A stretch of 64,000 bases of DNA from Pseudoduganella guangdongensis (lineage in GTDB: Bacteria; Pseudomonadota; Gammaproteobacteria; Burkholderiales; Burkholderiaceae_D), in the NCBI RefSeq assembly GCF_009857475.1, contig NZ_WWCJ01000017.1:1-64000 (forward strand). The letters run 5' to 3'. The notes under the pieces are model-generated. The model did not search any database and was not told the DNA's origin. It was given only the letters and a program-made list of their open reading frames with translations. Of this stretch, positions 39,848-49,158 are shown piece by piece; positions within the stretch are counted from its first letter, which is position 1, and the number at the start of each line of letters is the position of its first letter. Position numbers and translations under genes: made by a program.

Positions 39848-41932
39848 CTACAAACGGGACAGCGCGCTATGGATGGCATCCGCGCTGAGCACTTCGGGCA
39901 GCAGTTGCGGCGCGCCGCCCTTGTCGCCATACAGCACATACACCGGCACGCCGCTGCGGCCGAGCGCCTGCAATTGCTGCGCGATCAGCGGATCGCGGCT
40001 GGTCCAGTCGGCGCGCAGCAGCAGGACCTGTTTTTGCGCCAGCGCTGACAGCACGGCGGGGTCGCTCAGCGCGGTGCGCTTGTTGAACTGGCAGGTGATG
40101 CACCAGGCGGCGGTGAAGTCGACAAACACCGGCCGGCCCGCATCCCGCGCCTGCGCCACCGCTTGCGGCGACCAGGGCTGCCATTGGCCGGTTTGCGGCG
40201 CGCCAGCGGCCGCTGCTGGCACCGTGGCGATGGTTGCGGGTTCGTCCCGCAGCAGCGGCAGGCTCCAGGCAAGCGCTCCGGCCAGCAGCGCCACTCCCGC
40301 GCCGCCCGCGGCAGCCGCCCTGCGCGCGCTGCGCGGCCCGGCAGCCGCCCCCATGCCCGACCACAGCCACGTCGCCAGGCTGACGGCAAGCAGCAGCACC
40401 AGCAGCGCCGCCATGCCATCGACGCCAGCCTGATGGCCCAGCACCCAGGCCAGCCAGACCACCGTGGCAAACATAGGGAACGCCAGCAAGGCCTTAAAAC
40501 GCACCATCCATGGCCCCGGACGCGGCATGACTCGCGCCAGCCGAGGCCAGGCGCTCAAGGCCAGGTAAGGCGCCGCCATCCCCAACCCCAATGCACCGAA
40601 GATGGACAATGCCTGCGGCCACGGCGCCGCCAGCGCCGCACCAACCGCCGCCCCCATCAACGGCGCCGTGCACGGCGAGGCGATGGCCACCGCCACCGCG
40701 CCGGTCAGCGCATCATCCAGCAACGGGTTGCGGGCGCGGTAGGCGGCAACGCGCCCGGGCAGCAAGGTGCCGACCTCGAACACGCCCAGCAGGTTCAAAC
40801 CGATCAAGGTGAATAGCAGCGCCAGCGCGGCGATGAAGAGCGGCGATTGCAGCTGGAAGCCCCAGCCAACCAGCGCACCGCCCGCGCGCAAAGCCAACAA
40901 GCCGCCCGCCAGCGCGAGGAAACTCGCCACCACGCCCACGGTATACGCGATGCCGCCCGCCAATTGGCGCCCCCGCCCTTCGGCGCGCTGGGCCAGCGCC
41001 ACCGCTTTCAGCGACAGCACCGGGAACACGCACGGCATCAGGTTGAGCAAGGCGCCGCCGAGGAAGGCGAATAGCAGCATGAGCGGCAAAGCCGCCGCGC
41101 CGCCCGTATCCAACGCGCCCGCAGCTACCGGCGCCGTGCCCGCCACGCCCGCAGCGCCGGACGCGCTGGCTGGACCGGGCCAGGCTGCAACGGGCGCCGA
41201 GAGCGCGACGCCGCCCGGAACACCCGCTTCGGCCAGCACAAACTTCAGCGCTGGCGGACTCTCGCTACGCATGGCCGATAGCGGCGCGCGCAGGACCAGC
41301 CGCCCATCCGCCCAGCGCTGGGTGGTTGCGTCCGCATGCTCGAACACACCGCTCTCCTCCGGGAAGAACAAGAGCTGCTTGCCACGCAAGCGCGGCGGCA
41401 AGCCGTCAGCGGTAAACTCCACCGCCGCCCCCTCCACCCGCGCCGCCACCTTTGCCCCGGCCACGCCACGCGGCACGGCGGCAGCCGCCGCCTCGAACGC
41501 CGTCCGCGACGCCAGCACAGGCGTCCCGGGCGCCAGCCGCAACGCAAACTCGCCCGACTCCGGCAGGCAGATATCTTTGCAGACCAGCCACTCCGCCGAC
41601 AGTTTCACATCCAGCCCGGCGGCGCCTGCGCCAACGCGCACCGGCACCGGCAGCAGCACCGTGCCATCGTAGCCATAATTCATGAGGGGGCCATAGGGCA
41701 GCCGCTGCGGCACCGGCCAGGCGATATCGCCGGCCGAACTGCCCGCCGGCAGGGTCCACTTCAGCGTAACGGGCAAGCCCGAGTCGCCGGGATTTTTCCA
41801 GTAGGTATGCCAGCCATCCTTATGCACCAACTGCAAACCAAGCTGCAAAGGCTGGCCGGCGGCCACACCTTGCGGGGCGTGGGCCAACAGTGTCGCGGTA
41901 ACGTGATCGGTGGTGACAATGGCGCGATTCAT
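39848..41932 (-). CDS. DsbD/ScsB-type thiol:disulfide interchange protein
   Basis: 694 residues. The N-terminal DsbD-like domain (about 1-250) has GWHTYWKNPGDSGLP and the paired cysteines of AEWLVCKDICLPESG. A membrane domain of about eight helices (about 280-560) carries the two redox cysteines in NLMPCVFPVLSLKA and ASPCTAPLMGAAVG. The C-terminal thioredoxin-like domain has CITC in TAAWCITCQFNKRTAL. Such proteins move electrons from cytoplasmic thioredoxin to the periplasm. The start has no signal peptide and no good ribosome binding site, and a stop lies 36 bp upstream in frame, so the N-terminal domain has no obvious export signal. It sits between the PepSY gene and the redoxin gene. Confidence 0.9.
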   Translation of the reverse strand: MNRAIVTTDHVTATLLAHAPQGVAAGQPLQLGLQLVHKDGWHTYWKNPGDSGLPVTLKWTLPAGSSAGDIAWPVPQRLPYGPLMNYGYDGTVLLPVPVRVGAGAAGLDVKLSAEWLVCKDICLPESGEFALRLAPGTPVLASRTAFEAAAAAVPRGVAGAKVAARVEGAAVEFTADGLPPRLRGKQLLFFPEESGVFEHADATTQRWADGRLVLRAPLSAMRSESPPALKFVLAEAGVPGGVALSAPVAAWPGPASASGAAGVAGTAPVAAGALDTGGAAALPLMLLFAFLGGALLNLMPCVFPVLSLKAVALAQRAEGRGRQLAGGIAYTVGVVASFLALAGGLLALRAGGALVGWGFQLQSPLFIAALALLFTLIGLNLLGVFEVGTLLPGRVAAYRARNPLLDDALTGAVAVAIASPCTAPLMGAAVGAALAAPWPQALSIFGALGLGMAAPYLALSAWPRLARVMPRPGPWMVRFKALLAFPMFATVVWLAWVLGHQAGVDGMAALLVLLLAVSLATWLWSGMGAAAGPRSARRAAAAGGAGVALLAGALAWSLPLLRDEPATIATVPAAAAGAPQTGQWQPWSPQAVAQARDAGRPVFVDFTAAWCITCQFNKRTALSDPAVLSALAQKQVLLLRADWTSRDPLIAQQLQALGRSGVPVYVLYGDKGGAPQLLPEVLSADAIHSALSRL

Positions 41933-41974
41933 GGGGCAATGAAGGATTCCCTTGAAAAGGCCAGATTAGCGCAA

Positions 41975-43198
41975 TCAGGCCGCCGCAGTATGTCGTATTG
42001 TTGCAGGAGCGGCCACCGCCAGCGCCGCCGCGCGCGCCTTGCGCTGCATGGCGCGCCGCCCCAGCCACAGCACCAGGCCGGTAACCATGAAGAACAGCGG
42101 CGCCAGGCCGGACACCGAAACCAGCACCCGCCCCGGCAAGCCGAAGGCCTCGCCCGTATGCAGCGGATACTGCCAGTTGAAGAAGGTATCGCCCGCCGCC
42201 GACTTGAGCGGATCGCGCACCCGCAGCACCGCCCCGCTGAACGCATCCACGCTCACGCGCGTGCTGCCATCGCCCTCGCGCACCTCGCCCGGCTGGCGCA
42301 TGCGGATTTCATACGGCGCCTTGGCCGAGCCCAGCGCCACGCGCGACAGGCGGGCCTGCGGCAAATGCTGCTGCGCCGCTTCCAGCGCGGCCGACACGCT
42401 GATGGGCTGGCGGCCCTCGGCCGGGCCGTTGGCCGGCTTGGCATTCGGCTCCAGCGTCGCCACCGCGCCCACCACCGGACGCACCCACTCCGGCAGGTTC
42501 ATGGCCAGGCCACTAAAGCCCAGCACCGCCAGCACCGGCGTCATCAAGAAGCCCGCCGCGCGGTGGGAGCTATAGTTGAACTGGCGCGACGTCACCTTGC
42601 CGCGCACGGTCAGCGCCTTGCCCAGGCTCGCCAGCGTATGCTTCGGCCACCACAGCGCCAGGCCAAGCAGCGAGGTAATGGTCAGGAACAGGCCGCTGAT
42701 GCCGATCACCGTCTTGCCCACCTCCCCAGCGAACAGATAGCGGTGCAGGTGGAACAGGGACGGCATCAGGAGGGGACGGCTGACGCCGAACTCGCCCCAG
42801 TTGCGCTCACCCAGCACCTGCAGCGAATGGCGGTCCAGCATGACCTGGCGCGACACATCGGTCGCGAAAGCGCCCTTGTCCTTCCTGGGCTGGCGGTACC
42901 AGGCCACATACACCTCGTCCGCCGCATGCGGCAGCATCAGCTGCGTCGGTTTGCCGTAGCCCGGCATGGCGGACAGCTTGTCCAGCGCCGCCTGCACCTG
43001 CACGGGCGTCGGCGCCGCAGCGGGCAAGCCTTCGGCCTGGCGCGAGTGCAGCAGGGCCGGATTCAGCGCCGCATCCAGTTCATGCATCCAGGCCAGCGGC
43101 ACACCCGTCAGGCCGGCCAGCACGAACAGCGCCCCGAACAGCAGGGACGCATACAAGTGGAGGTCGCGCAGGCGCGCGCGCAGCAAACCGGTGAGCAT
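41975..43198 (-). CDS. PepSY-associated membrane protein, siderophore-uptake type
   Basis: 407 residues from the ATG at 43198; an upstream TTG is in frame. It has four membrane helices (near residues 10-32, 140-165, 190-212 and 340-365), a conserved SLFHLHRYLF with paired histidines, and PepSY-like domains between the helices (YVAWYRQPRKDKGAFATDVSRQ; YEIRMRQPGEVREGDGSTRVSVD). Members are inner membrane proteins often under Fur control next to TonB receptors, and some reduce ferric siderophores. The divergent TonB receptor gene and the Fur box in the gap support an iron role. Confidence 0.88.
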   Translation of the reverse strand: MLTGLLRARLRDLHLYASLLFGALFVLAGLTGVPLAWMHELDAALNPALLHSRQAEGLPAAAPTPVQVQAALDKLSAMPGYGKPTQLMLPHAADEVYVAWYRQPRKDKGAFATDVSRQVMLDRHSLQVLGERNWGEFGVSRPLLMPSLFHLHRYLFAGEVGKTVIGISGLFLTITSLLGLALWWPKHTLASLGKALTVRGKVTSRQFNYSSHRAAGFLMTPVLAVLGFSGLAMNLPEWVRPVVGAVATLEPNAKPANGPAEGRQPISVSAALEAAQQHLPQARLSRVALGSAKAPYEIRMRQPGEVREGDGSTRVSVDAFSGAVLRVRDPLKSAAGDTFFNWQYPLHTGEAFGLPGRVLVSVSGLAPLFFMVTGLVLWLGRRAMQRKARAAALAVAAPATIRHTAAA

Positions 43199-43238
43199 TG
43201 ATAAAAGAACCAGCAATAAATTAATTGAAATTATAAAT

Positions 43239-43257
43239 GAGAATGATTATCATTGTC
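43239..43257. promoter_or_regulatory. Fur box between PepSY and TonB receptor genes
   Basis: GAGAATGATTATCATTGTC matches the 19-bp Fur consensus GATAATGATAATCATTATC at 16 positions. It lies in a 97-bp AT-rich divergent gap and should repress both directions when iron is sufficient: the TonB receptor (start 43296) and the PepSY-DsbD-redoxin unit (start 43198). Confidence 0.85.
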
Positions 43258-43295
43258 GTCCTGTTTTTTGTATCTTTCTGTTTAGGAATTACTCG

Positions 43296-45422
43296 ATGAC
43301 CACCCTGCATCCGCTCACCCGCGCCGTCGCCCTGGCCTGCCTGGCCGCCTCCGGCCACGCCGCAATAGCCCAGACCAGCGAGGCCCCGCTGAGCGAAGTG
43401 GTGGTCACCGCAACCCGCAACAGCAAGAGCGTGGACAAGATCCCCGGCGCCGTCACCGTGATTTCGCAGCGCGAACTCGAGGCCCAGTACCTGCTGGCCG
43501 ACGACCCATCCGCCGCCCTCGCCACCTACATCCCCGGCTACGCGCCGAGCCGTCAGAAAATGAGCTCCACCGGCGAATCGCTGCGCGGGCGCGGCACCCT
43601 GATCCTGCTGGACGGCGTACCGCAAACCAACCCGCTGCGCGGCGGCATGCGCGAAGGCTATGTGGCCGACACCGCCATCATCGAACGGGTGGAAGTGATC
43701 AACGGCGCCTCCGCCATGCAAGGCATGGGCGCCACCGGCGGCATCGTCAACTACATCACCAAATCGCCCAAGGGCGAAGGCACCACCCACAGCGTGAACG
43801 CGCGCCTGTCGTCGCAACTACGGCACGACAGCCTGGACTGGAAAACCGGCTACACCCTGCAGCACAAATCCGGCGGCTTCGACCTGCTCGCCTTCGGCAG
43901 CATCCAGCAGCGCGGCCTGGGCTACGACGGCAAGGGCCGCCCGCTCGGCATCGAATCGGTGCAGGGCGACACCATGGACTCCGAAGGGACCGACCTGTTC
44001 CTGAAAATCGGCAAGAACTTCGGCGACCAGCGCCTGCAGCTGACCGTCAACCGCTTCCGCATGGAAGGCGACGGCGACTACAAACAAGTGCCGGCCAACT
44101 TCGCCAGCGGCACCCCGACCAGTTCCACGCCGGGCACCCCGGTCGGCGCCCCGCCGCGCAACAAGGTGGAAACCAGCAGCCTGGAATACCGCCACAACGA
44201 CGTGCTGGGCGGCTCCTTCAATGCCCAGCTGTTCAAACAGGACTTCGCCTCCCTGTACGGCGCCACCAATACCGCCACCTTCCAGGATGTGACGCTGGCG
44301 CCGGCGGGCAAGCTGTTCGACCAGTCCGAAGTGGTGGCCGACAAATACGGCGCCAAGCTGACCTATGTGCGCCCGAACACCGTGATCGACGGCCTGGAAT
44401 TCACCGCCGGCCTGGACTACCTGCGCGACCGCACCAAGCAATGGCTGGCCGGCACCGGCCGCACCTGGGTGCCGACCCTGGACTTCACCTCGGTCGCCCC
44501 GTTCACCCAGCTCGAATATGAGATCGGCGCGCTGACCGTGCGCGGCGGCGTGCGCCATGAAGACGCCAAGCTGAACGTCGACACCTACACCACCCTGGCC
44601 GCCTACGGCAGCCGCCTGGTGCAGGGCGGCCAGCGCGCCTTCACCAAGAACGTGAAGAATATCGGCGCCGTGTACCGCTTCAGCCCGAACTGGTCGGCCT
44701 TCGTCTCCAGCGCCGAAGGCTTCGGCCTGCCGGATGTGGGCCTGGTGTTGCGCGCGGTGAACCGCCCGGGCCAATCCGTCGCCAGCCTGTTCGACATGGA
44801 ACCGGTAGTCACCCGCAACAACGAGATCGGCGTCAACTGGCGCGGCGCGCTGGGCAATGTGGGCGCCTCGTTCTACGATTCACGCTCCAAGCTCGGCACC
44901 GCCCTGCGCATCAATTCCGCCGGCATCGGCCAGCTCGACCGCGTACCGACCACCGTGCGCGGCTGGGAAGTCTCCGGCGAAGTGCGCCCGGCGCGCACGC
45001 TGACGGCCTTCGGCTCCTACTCGCGCACCCTGGGCAAGACCGCCGCCACCGCCGGCGCTCCGATGGACGTCGCCCTGGGCGCCCGCTCGCAAGGCCCGGA
45101 CAAGCTGGTCGCCGGCGCCAACTGGCAATGGATGCCGAAAGCCAACCTGCGCCTGCAAGCGACCAAGCTGAAAGACCGCGACATCAACATTGGCCGCAGC
45201 GTCGGCACCGCCATCCTGGAAGAGCACTTCAAGGGCTACACCCTGGTCGACCTGGCCGGCAGCGTCGACTCCCCATGGGGCAAAGTCGGCCTCGGCCTGG
45301 AAAACCTGACCGATCGCCAATATGTTGGTTATTACCCACAATCAACCAGCTACAAAGACGCCGCCTCCTACTTCGCCGGCCGCGGCCGCACCCTCTCCCT
45401 GAGCCTGGCCCGCAGCTTCTGA
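43296..45422 (+). CDS. TonB-dependent siderophore-type receptor
   Basis: 708 residues from the ATG at 43296, after AGGAATTACTCG; earlier in-frame codons are antisense to the PepSY gene. Signal peptide ending about AAIAQ, TonB-box-like LSEVVVTATRN, a plug domain (SVDKIPGAVTVISQRELEAQ, RGRGTLILLDGVPQTNP, IERVEVINGASAMQGMGATGGIVNYITK) and a barrel ending in LSLSLARSF. The early part resembles ferric-siderophore receptors. A strong Fur box lies 40-57 bp upstream. Confidence 0.94.
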   Translation: MTTLHPLTRAVALACLAASGHAAIAQTSEAPLSEVVVTATRNSKSVDKIPGAVTVISQRELEAQYLLADDPSAALATYIPGYAPSRQKMSSTGESLRGRGTLILLDGVPQTNPLRGGMREGYVADTAIIERVEVINGASAMQGMGATGGIVNYITKSPKGEGTTHSVNARLSSQLRHDSLDWKTGYTLQHKSGGFDLLAFGSIQQRGLGYDGKGRPLGIESVQGDTMDSEGTDLFLKIGKNFGDQRLQLTVNRFRMEGDGDYKQVPANFASGTPTSSTPGTPVGAPPRNKVETSSLEYRHNDVLGGSFNAQLFKQDFASLYGATNTATFQDVTLAPAGKLFDQSEVVADKYGAKLTYVRPNTVIDGLEFTAGLDYLRDRTKQWLAGTGRTWVPTLDFTSVAPFTQLEYEIGALTVRGGVRHEDAKLNVDTYTTLAAYGSRLVQGGQRAFTKNVKNIGAVYRFSPNWSAFVSSAEGFGLPDVGLVLRAVNRPGQSVASLFDMEPVVTRNNEIGVNWRGALGNVGASFYDSRSKLGTALRINSAGIGQLDRVPTTVRGWEVSGEVRPARTLTAFGSYSRTLGKTAATAGAPMDVALGARSQGPDKLVAGANWQWMPKANLRLQATKLKDRDINIGRSVGTAILEEHFKGYTLVDLAGSVDSPWGKVGLGLENLTDRQYVGYYPQSTSYKDAASYFAGRGRTLSLSLARSF

Positions 45423-45424
45423 GA

Positions 45425-45449
45425 AATTCGGGGTCAAAATTCGGGGTCA
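45425..45449. repeat. 12-bp direct repeat at the edge of the inverted repeat
   Basis: AATTCGGGGTCA occurs at 45425-45436 and again at 45438-45449, where it starts the left arm of the large inverted repeat. The outer copy may mark a duplicated or partly lost repeat end. Confidence 0.55.
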
Positions 45450-45518
45450 GGTCTGACAATCGGACATTTATTGCACGGAGTGCAATAAATGTCCGATTGT
45501 CAGACCTGACCCCGAATT
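45438..45518. repeat. perfect 39-bp inverted repeat (REP/MITE-like element)
   Basis: Two 39-bp arms (45438-45476 and 45480-45518) are exact reverse complements around the three bases GGA. The arms begin AATTCGGGGTCAGGTCTGAC and end at GTGCAATAAATG. The element lies 15 bp after the TonB receptor stop and 90 bp before the next gene. No T-run follows either arm. Repeats with GGGGTCAG-type heads are associated in betaproteobacteria with REP-like elements moved by RAYT transposases, but no transposase is present here. It may also stop transcription from either side. Confidence 0.8.
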
Positions 45519-45608
45519 GCTATACTGCATCGAACCTCGCGCCTTACCCCTGCGCAACTTCCTGATCCCGGCCTAGACTTCGCCAACCATTCCATCGAGG
45601 AATCGGCT

Positions 45609-46799
45609 GTGCGCACACTTTCACTCCCTACCCAGTTTTTCCCGGCCCGGCGCCCTCCGGCGGCGGCCAATGATTTCCCGCCAGCGCTGGAGGAAAACTA
45701 TCAGCAGGACATCGTGCCGGCGAAGTTTCGCTCGTTTAGCCAGGCGTCCATCCTTTGCATGCTGTTATATGTCTGCTTCGGTGTGATCGATATCTGGGCC
45801 CTGCCCGGCGCGCTCGGCTTTGCCTGGAGCGTACGCACGGTGGTGCTGCTGGCTACCCTGGCCTGCCTGCTGCGCGCCTGGCAGGACCGGCAGTGGTTTG
45901 AGCGCCATTACGGCTCGCTGACCATCGGCCTGCACGCGCTGTGGGGAGTGGGCGTGGTGGCGATCATTGCGTCCGCCCTCCCGGGTGAGGCGTCGTGGAC
46001 CCATTACTATGCCGGCCTGACCCTGGTCACCACCGCGCTGTATACCTGGAGCTATGTGACGCCGCTGGCGGCCAGTGTGCTGGGCCTGTCGCTCACGGCC
46101 GGCTACGCGGCCATCGCCATCGGCTGGCAGGAGTTGCACCGGCGGCCGGAAAGCAGCGCCCTGGTGGCGATTTTGTTCTTCCTCACCAGCACCAACCTGA
46201 TCGGGATTCTGTCGATGCTGGCGCGCGAAAAGTTCTCGCGCCAGGCCTTCCTGCTCAAGCACATGCTGCGCAAGGACCTGGAGGATGCGGGCAATGAGCA
46301 GCGCCATTCACAGCACATCTCTGAACACGACCACTTGACCGGCTTGCCGAACCGCCTGCGCTTTGAGCGCCGCATGCAGGAGCTGTGCGCCAATGCCACC
46401 CTGGGCAGCAATAGCGTGGGGCTGCTGTACATCGACCTGGATGGCTTTAAACCGATCAACGACGCGCATGGCCATGCCGCCGGCGACGCGGTGCTGGTGG
46501 AGGTGGCGCGCCGGATGTCGGGCCTGATCCGCAGCGAAGACATGGTGGCGCGCCTGGGCGGCGACGAATTCGTGATCGCCATCCCGCTCGCCCATGGCAG
46601 CACCGATCGCCTGCACAGCCTGCGCCTGGCGCTCTCGATGCGGATCGGCCAGCCCATGCACTGGGAAGGCAAGACCCTGCGCGTCACCGCCAGCATCGGC
46701 GACGCCTGTTTCCCCGGCGACGGCAGCTCAGTGGCCGACGTGCTGGCCAAAGCCGACCGCACGATGTACCGCGACAAGCAAAGAAAAGTCCGCGGCTAG
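45609..46799 (+). CDS. membrane GGDEF diguanylate cyclase
   Basis: 396 residues from a GTG with GAGGAATCG upstream. The N-terminal half has about six membrane helices (residues about 45-210) of a MASE-like integral sensor, then a coiled segment and a GGDEF domain (about 225-390) with intact GGDEF (317-321), HDHLTGLPNRLRFERRM and IDLDGFKPINDAHGHAAGD. It should make c-di-GMP at the inner membrane. It stands alone after the large inverted repeat and ends 6 bp from the end of the convergent DUF5916 gene. Confidence 0.92.
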   Translation: MRTLSLPTQFFPARRPPAAANDFPPALEENYQQDIVPAKFRSFSQASILCMLLYVCFGVIDIWALPGALGFAWSVRTVVLLATLACLLRAWQDRQWFERHYGSLTIGLHALWGVGVVAIIASALPGEASWTHYYAGLTLVTTALYTWSYVTPLAASVLGLSLTAGYAAIAIGWQELHRRPESSALVAILFFLTSTNLIGILSMLAREKFSRQAFLLKHMLRKDLEDAGNEQRHSQHISEHDHLTGLPNRLRFERRMQELCANATLGSNSVGLLYIDLDGFKPINDAHGHAAGDAVLVEVARRMSGLIRSEDMVARLGGDEFVIAIPLAHGSTDRLHSLRLALSMRIGQPMHWEGKTLRVTASIGDACFPGDGSSVADVLAKADRTMYRDKQRKVRG

Positions 46800-46805
46800 A
46801 ATCTA

Positions 46806-49073
46806 TCAGATGCCCCACTGCACCTTGAGGGTGAGGCCTTTGTTGGCGCCAGGCAGGGCGCCGTTGGCGTCGGTGGTGGCGCCGACCGAGACGATGCGGT
46901 CGTGGCGGGTGGTGCGTTTGTACAGCAGCGAGCGGTGGCGGTAGTGGGCGTCTTCCGCTTCGATCAGGTGCGGCATGCGGTCCTGGCGTTGGGCGGAGGT
47001 GTTCTGCACGATCACGCGCAAGGCGTCGCGCGGGGTGGCGTGCAGGGTGCCGACCCAGCGCCAGCCGCTGTCGCTGAAGTCCTGCAGCTTGTCGTGTTTG
47101 ACCCAGGCGCGGTTCCAGCGGTGGTCCGATTCCAGGCTCCAGCCGCCGGCCAGCGGGAAGCGCAGGCTGGCTTCCAGTTCCAGGTTGCCGCCCTTGCCGA
47201 CCGCATCGGCGTCGGTGTCGAGCTGGCGGCCGAGCGTGAGTTCGCCTTCCAATTTGACGAAGCGGGCCGAGGGCGAGCTTTCAATCCCCACATGCGCGGC
47301 ATGCACGCGGTGCAGGCGGCCGCCTGCATGGGCGCGCTGCTGGTCGAAGCCGGCATTGGCCCAGAAGCGGGTCTGGCGGCCGGCGAACAGCCAGATGCCG
47401 GGTCGCACCCAGCGTTCCACTACTTCGTGCGCCAGGGTGCGCGTTTCGCGCAGGCCCAGGTGCAGCTCGGTCTCGTAGGCTTGCAGCGGGCCGAACTTGT
47501 GCGCGCCCATGCGGCGGTTCAGCTCGACGTCGCCTTTGATGATGCCGGCTTGCGGTACGAAGCCGTTGTCGTTGGCGAAGTTGCTGCCGATGACTTCGAG
47601 CTGGGCGATGTTGAACCAGTCGTCCGAGCTGTAGTTCAGGCGGCCGTAGCCGTAGCCGCTGGTGCGGGCGTGCGTGGCGTGGCTGCGGCCAGCGTCGTCG
47701 AACCGGGAGGTGGTGCGCGAGCTCATGGCGGTCCACAGCAACTGGGTGTTGCCGCCGCCCTCGCGGCCTGCGGGCAGGCGCCATTGGCCGTCCACGCCGA
47801 GCACGGTGTTGCGGCCGCCCTTGCCGTAGTCGCGGTCGGACAGGAAGGCGCCGGCCACCACTGCTTCGCCATGGCGGCGGGCGCGCAGCAGGGTGGCCTT
47901 GCTGTCGCCGGCATTCACGTACTCGTCGGTGCCGTAGGCTGCGCCGCGCATCACCACGCCGCCGGCGCGGTCGCTCAGTACCAGGGCGGTGGCGTCGGCG
48001 GCGGCGCCGCGCCAGGTGGCGCGCATGCCCCAGCGCGGTTCGGCGATGGTGCGCGAGTAGAAGGCGGGCAGGCGCATGCCCAATACGTCGGCGCTCTCCA
48101 GGAAGAAGGGGCGCTTTTCCGGCAGGCTCAAGGCGATCTGGCTGGTGCCGTTGCTGGTCGGGGCGTCGATCTCCACTTGCGAGAAGTCGGGGTTGAGCGT
48201 GGCGTTGAAGACCCAGTCGGCGCGCGGGCGGGCGCTGATGTCGAGGCCGACGCTGGTCTGGCTGCTGCCCTTGCCGTAATTGTCGTGGACACGGTGCGTG
48301 AGTTCCGGGCGCAGTTCCCAGAACGGCTTGTCCTGCATCTCCGGCAGCACTTTGGCGATGCCTTCCAGCTCGTCCATCTCGGCGATGAAGTGCAGCGATT
48401 CCTTTTTCAGCGGTGCGCTCAGGAGCAGCATGCCGTCGGCATGCGGCACGCTGCGTTCGACGCGCACCAGCCACGGCTTGGCTGCGCCGTACGGGAAGCG
48501 CAGGCTCGACAGCGGCCAGCGGATCTCCATCGAATAGCCGTCGGGCAGATGGTGCACGGCGCTTTCCACCGGATAGTCCGGGCCCAGGTCGTCCTCATCC
48601 TCGTCGGCGCGGTAAATGCCGTCGCTCATGACGCCGGCCACGTTGACGCGCACGAATTGCGCCGAGCGGCCATGCCCGCTGGGATCGATCCACACGCCGA
48701 TGAAGTCCTGGTCGCGGTCGACCTTGTCGCGCCGCGCCAGGGTGCCATTCAGCTTGGCCGGATCGGCATTCCAGGCGCGCACGCCGAACACCAGCGCGTC
48801 CTGGTCCAGCAGCACCTTGACGCTGGTGCGCAGGTGTGCGGGAGCGTCGCGCCCGTCCTCCGGCTGGTACTGGAAAAAGCGCGTGTTGCTGGCGGCCTGG
48901 TTCCAGGCGGCGTCGTCGAGGCGGCCGTCGAGGGCAAGCGCCAGCGGCTGGCGCGCCACATGGGCGGCCAGGCTACGGCGCTTGGGTTCTTCACTTTCGG
49001 CGGCGGCTAAAGCTGGGACGGGAATGGCAAACTGGCATACGGCCAGCACGGAGGCGAAATTTCGTGCAAACAT
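46806..49073 (-). CDS. DUF5916 outer membrane protein with CBM9-like domain
   Basis: 755 residues with a signal peptide ending about PALAAA. The CBM9-like sugar-binding domain (about 40-220) is seen in LALDGRLDDAAWNQA, FIGVWIDPSGHGRSAQFVRVN and GYSMEIRWPLSSLRFPYG. The rest matches DUF5916 and reads as a large beta-barrel (LNPDFSQVEIDAPT, SLPEKRPFFLESADVL, repeated amphipathic strands to the final KGLTLKVQWGI). Such proteins are outer membrane, of unknown role, perhaps glycan handling. It is divergent from ccmA with an 85-bp gap. Confidence 0.85.
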   Translation of the reverse strand: MFARNFASVLAVCQFAIPVPALAAAESEEPKRRSLAAHVARQPLALALDGRLDDAAWNQAASNTRFFQYQPEDGRDAPAHLRTSVKVLLDQDALVFGVRAWNADPAKLNGTLARRDKVDRDQDFIGVWIDPSGHGRSAQFVRVNVAGVMSDGIYRADEDEDDLGPDYPVESAVHHLPDGYSMEIRWPLSSLRFPYGAAKPWLVRVERSVPHADGMLLLSAPLKKESLHFIAEMDELEGIAKVLPEMQDKPFWELRPELTHRVHDNYGKGSSQTSVGLDISARPRADWVFNATLNPDFSQVEIDAPTSNGTSQIALSLPEKRPFFLESADVLGMRLPAFYSRTIAEPRWGMRATWRGAAADATALVLSDRAGGVVMRGAAYGTDEYVNAGDSKATLLRARRHGEAVVAGAFLSDRDYGKGGRNTVLGVDGQWRLPAGREGGGNTQLLWTAMSSRTTSRFDDAGRSHATHARTSGYGYGRLNYSSDDWFNIAQLEVIGSNFANDNGFVPQAGIIKGDVELNRRMGAHKFGPLQAYETELHLGLRETRTLAHEVVERWVRPGIWLFAGRQTRFWANAGFDQQRAHAGGRLHRVHAAHVGIESSPSARFVKLEGELTLGRQLDTDADAVGKGGNLELEASLRFPLAGGWSLESDHRWNRAWVKHDKLQDFSDSGWRWVGTLHATPRDALRVIVQNTSAQRQDRMPHLIEAEDAHYRHRSLLYKRTTRHDRIVSVGATTDANGALPGANKGLTLKVQWGI

Positions 49074-49158
49074 GATCTAGATTATAGATTTGCCAATTCG
49101 CACACGGCAAGTGAATATGGCGATGCTACCATGTGACCACTTTCATGAAAGGGGATTG

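Noticed and set aside
45438-45518. Simple intrinsic terminator of the TonB receptor gene
   Set aside because: No T-run on either side, and the arms are far longer and more perfect than terminators need. Stopping transcription may be a side effect.
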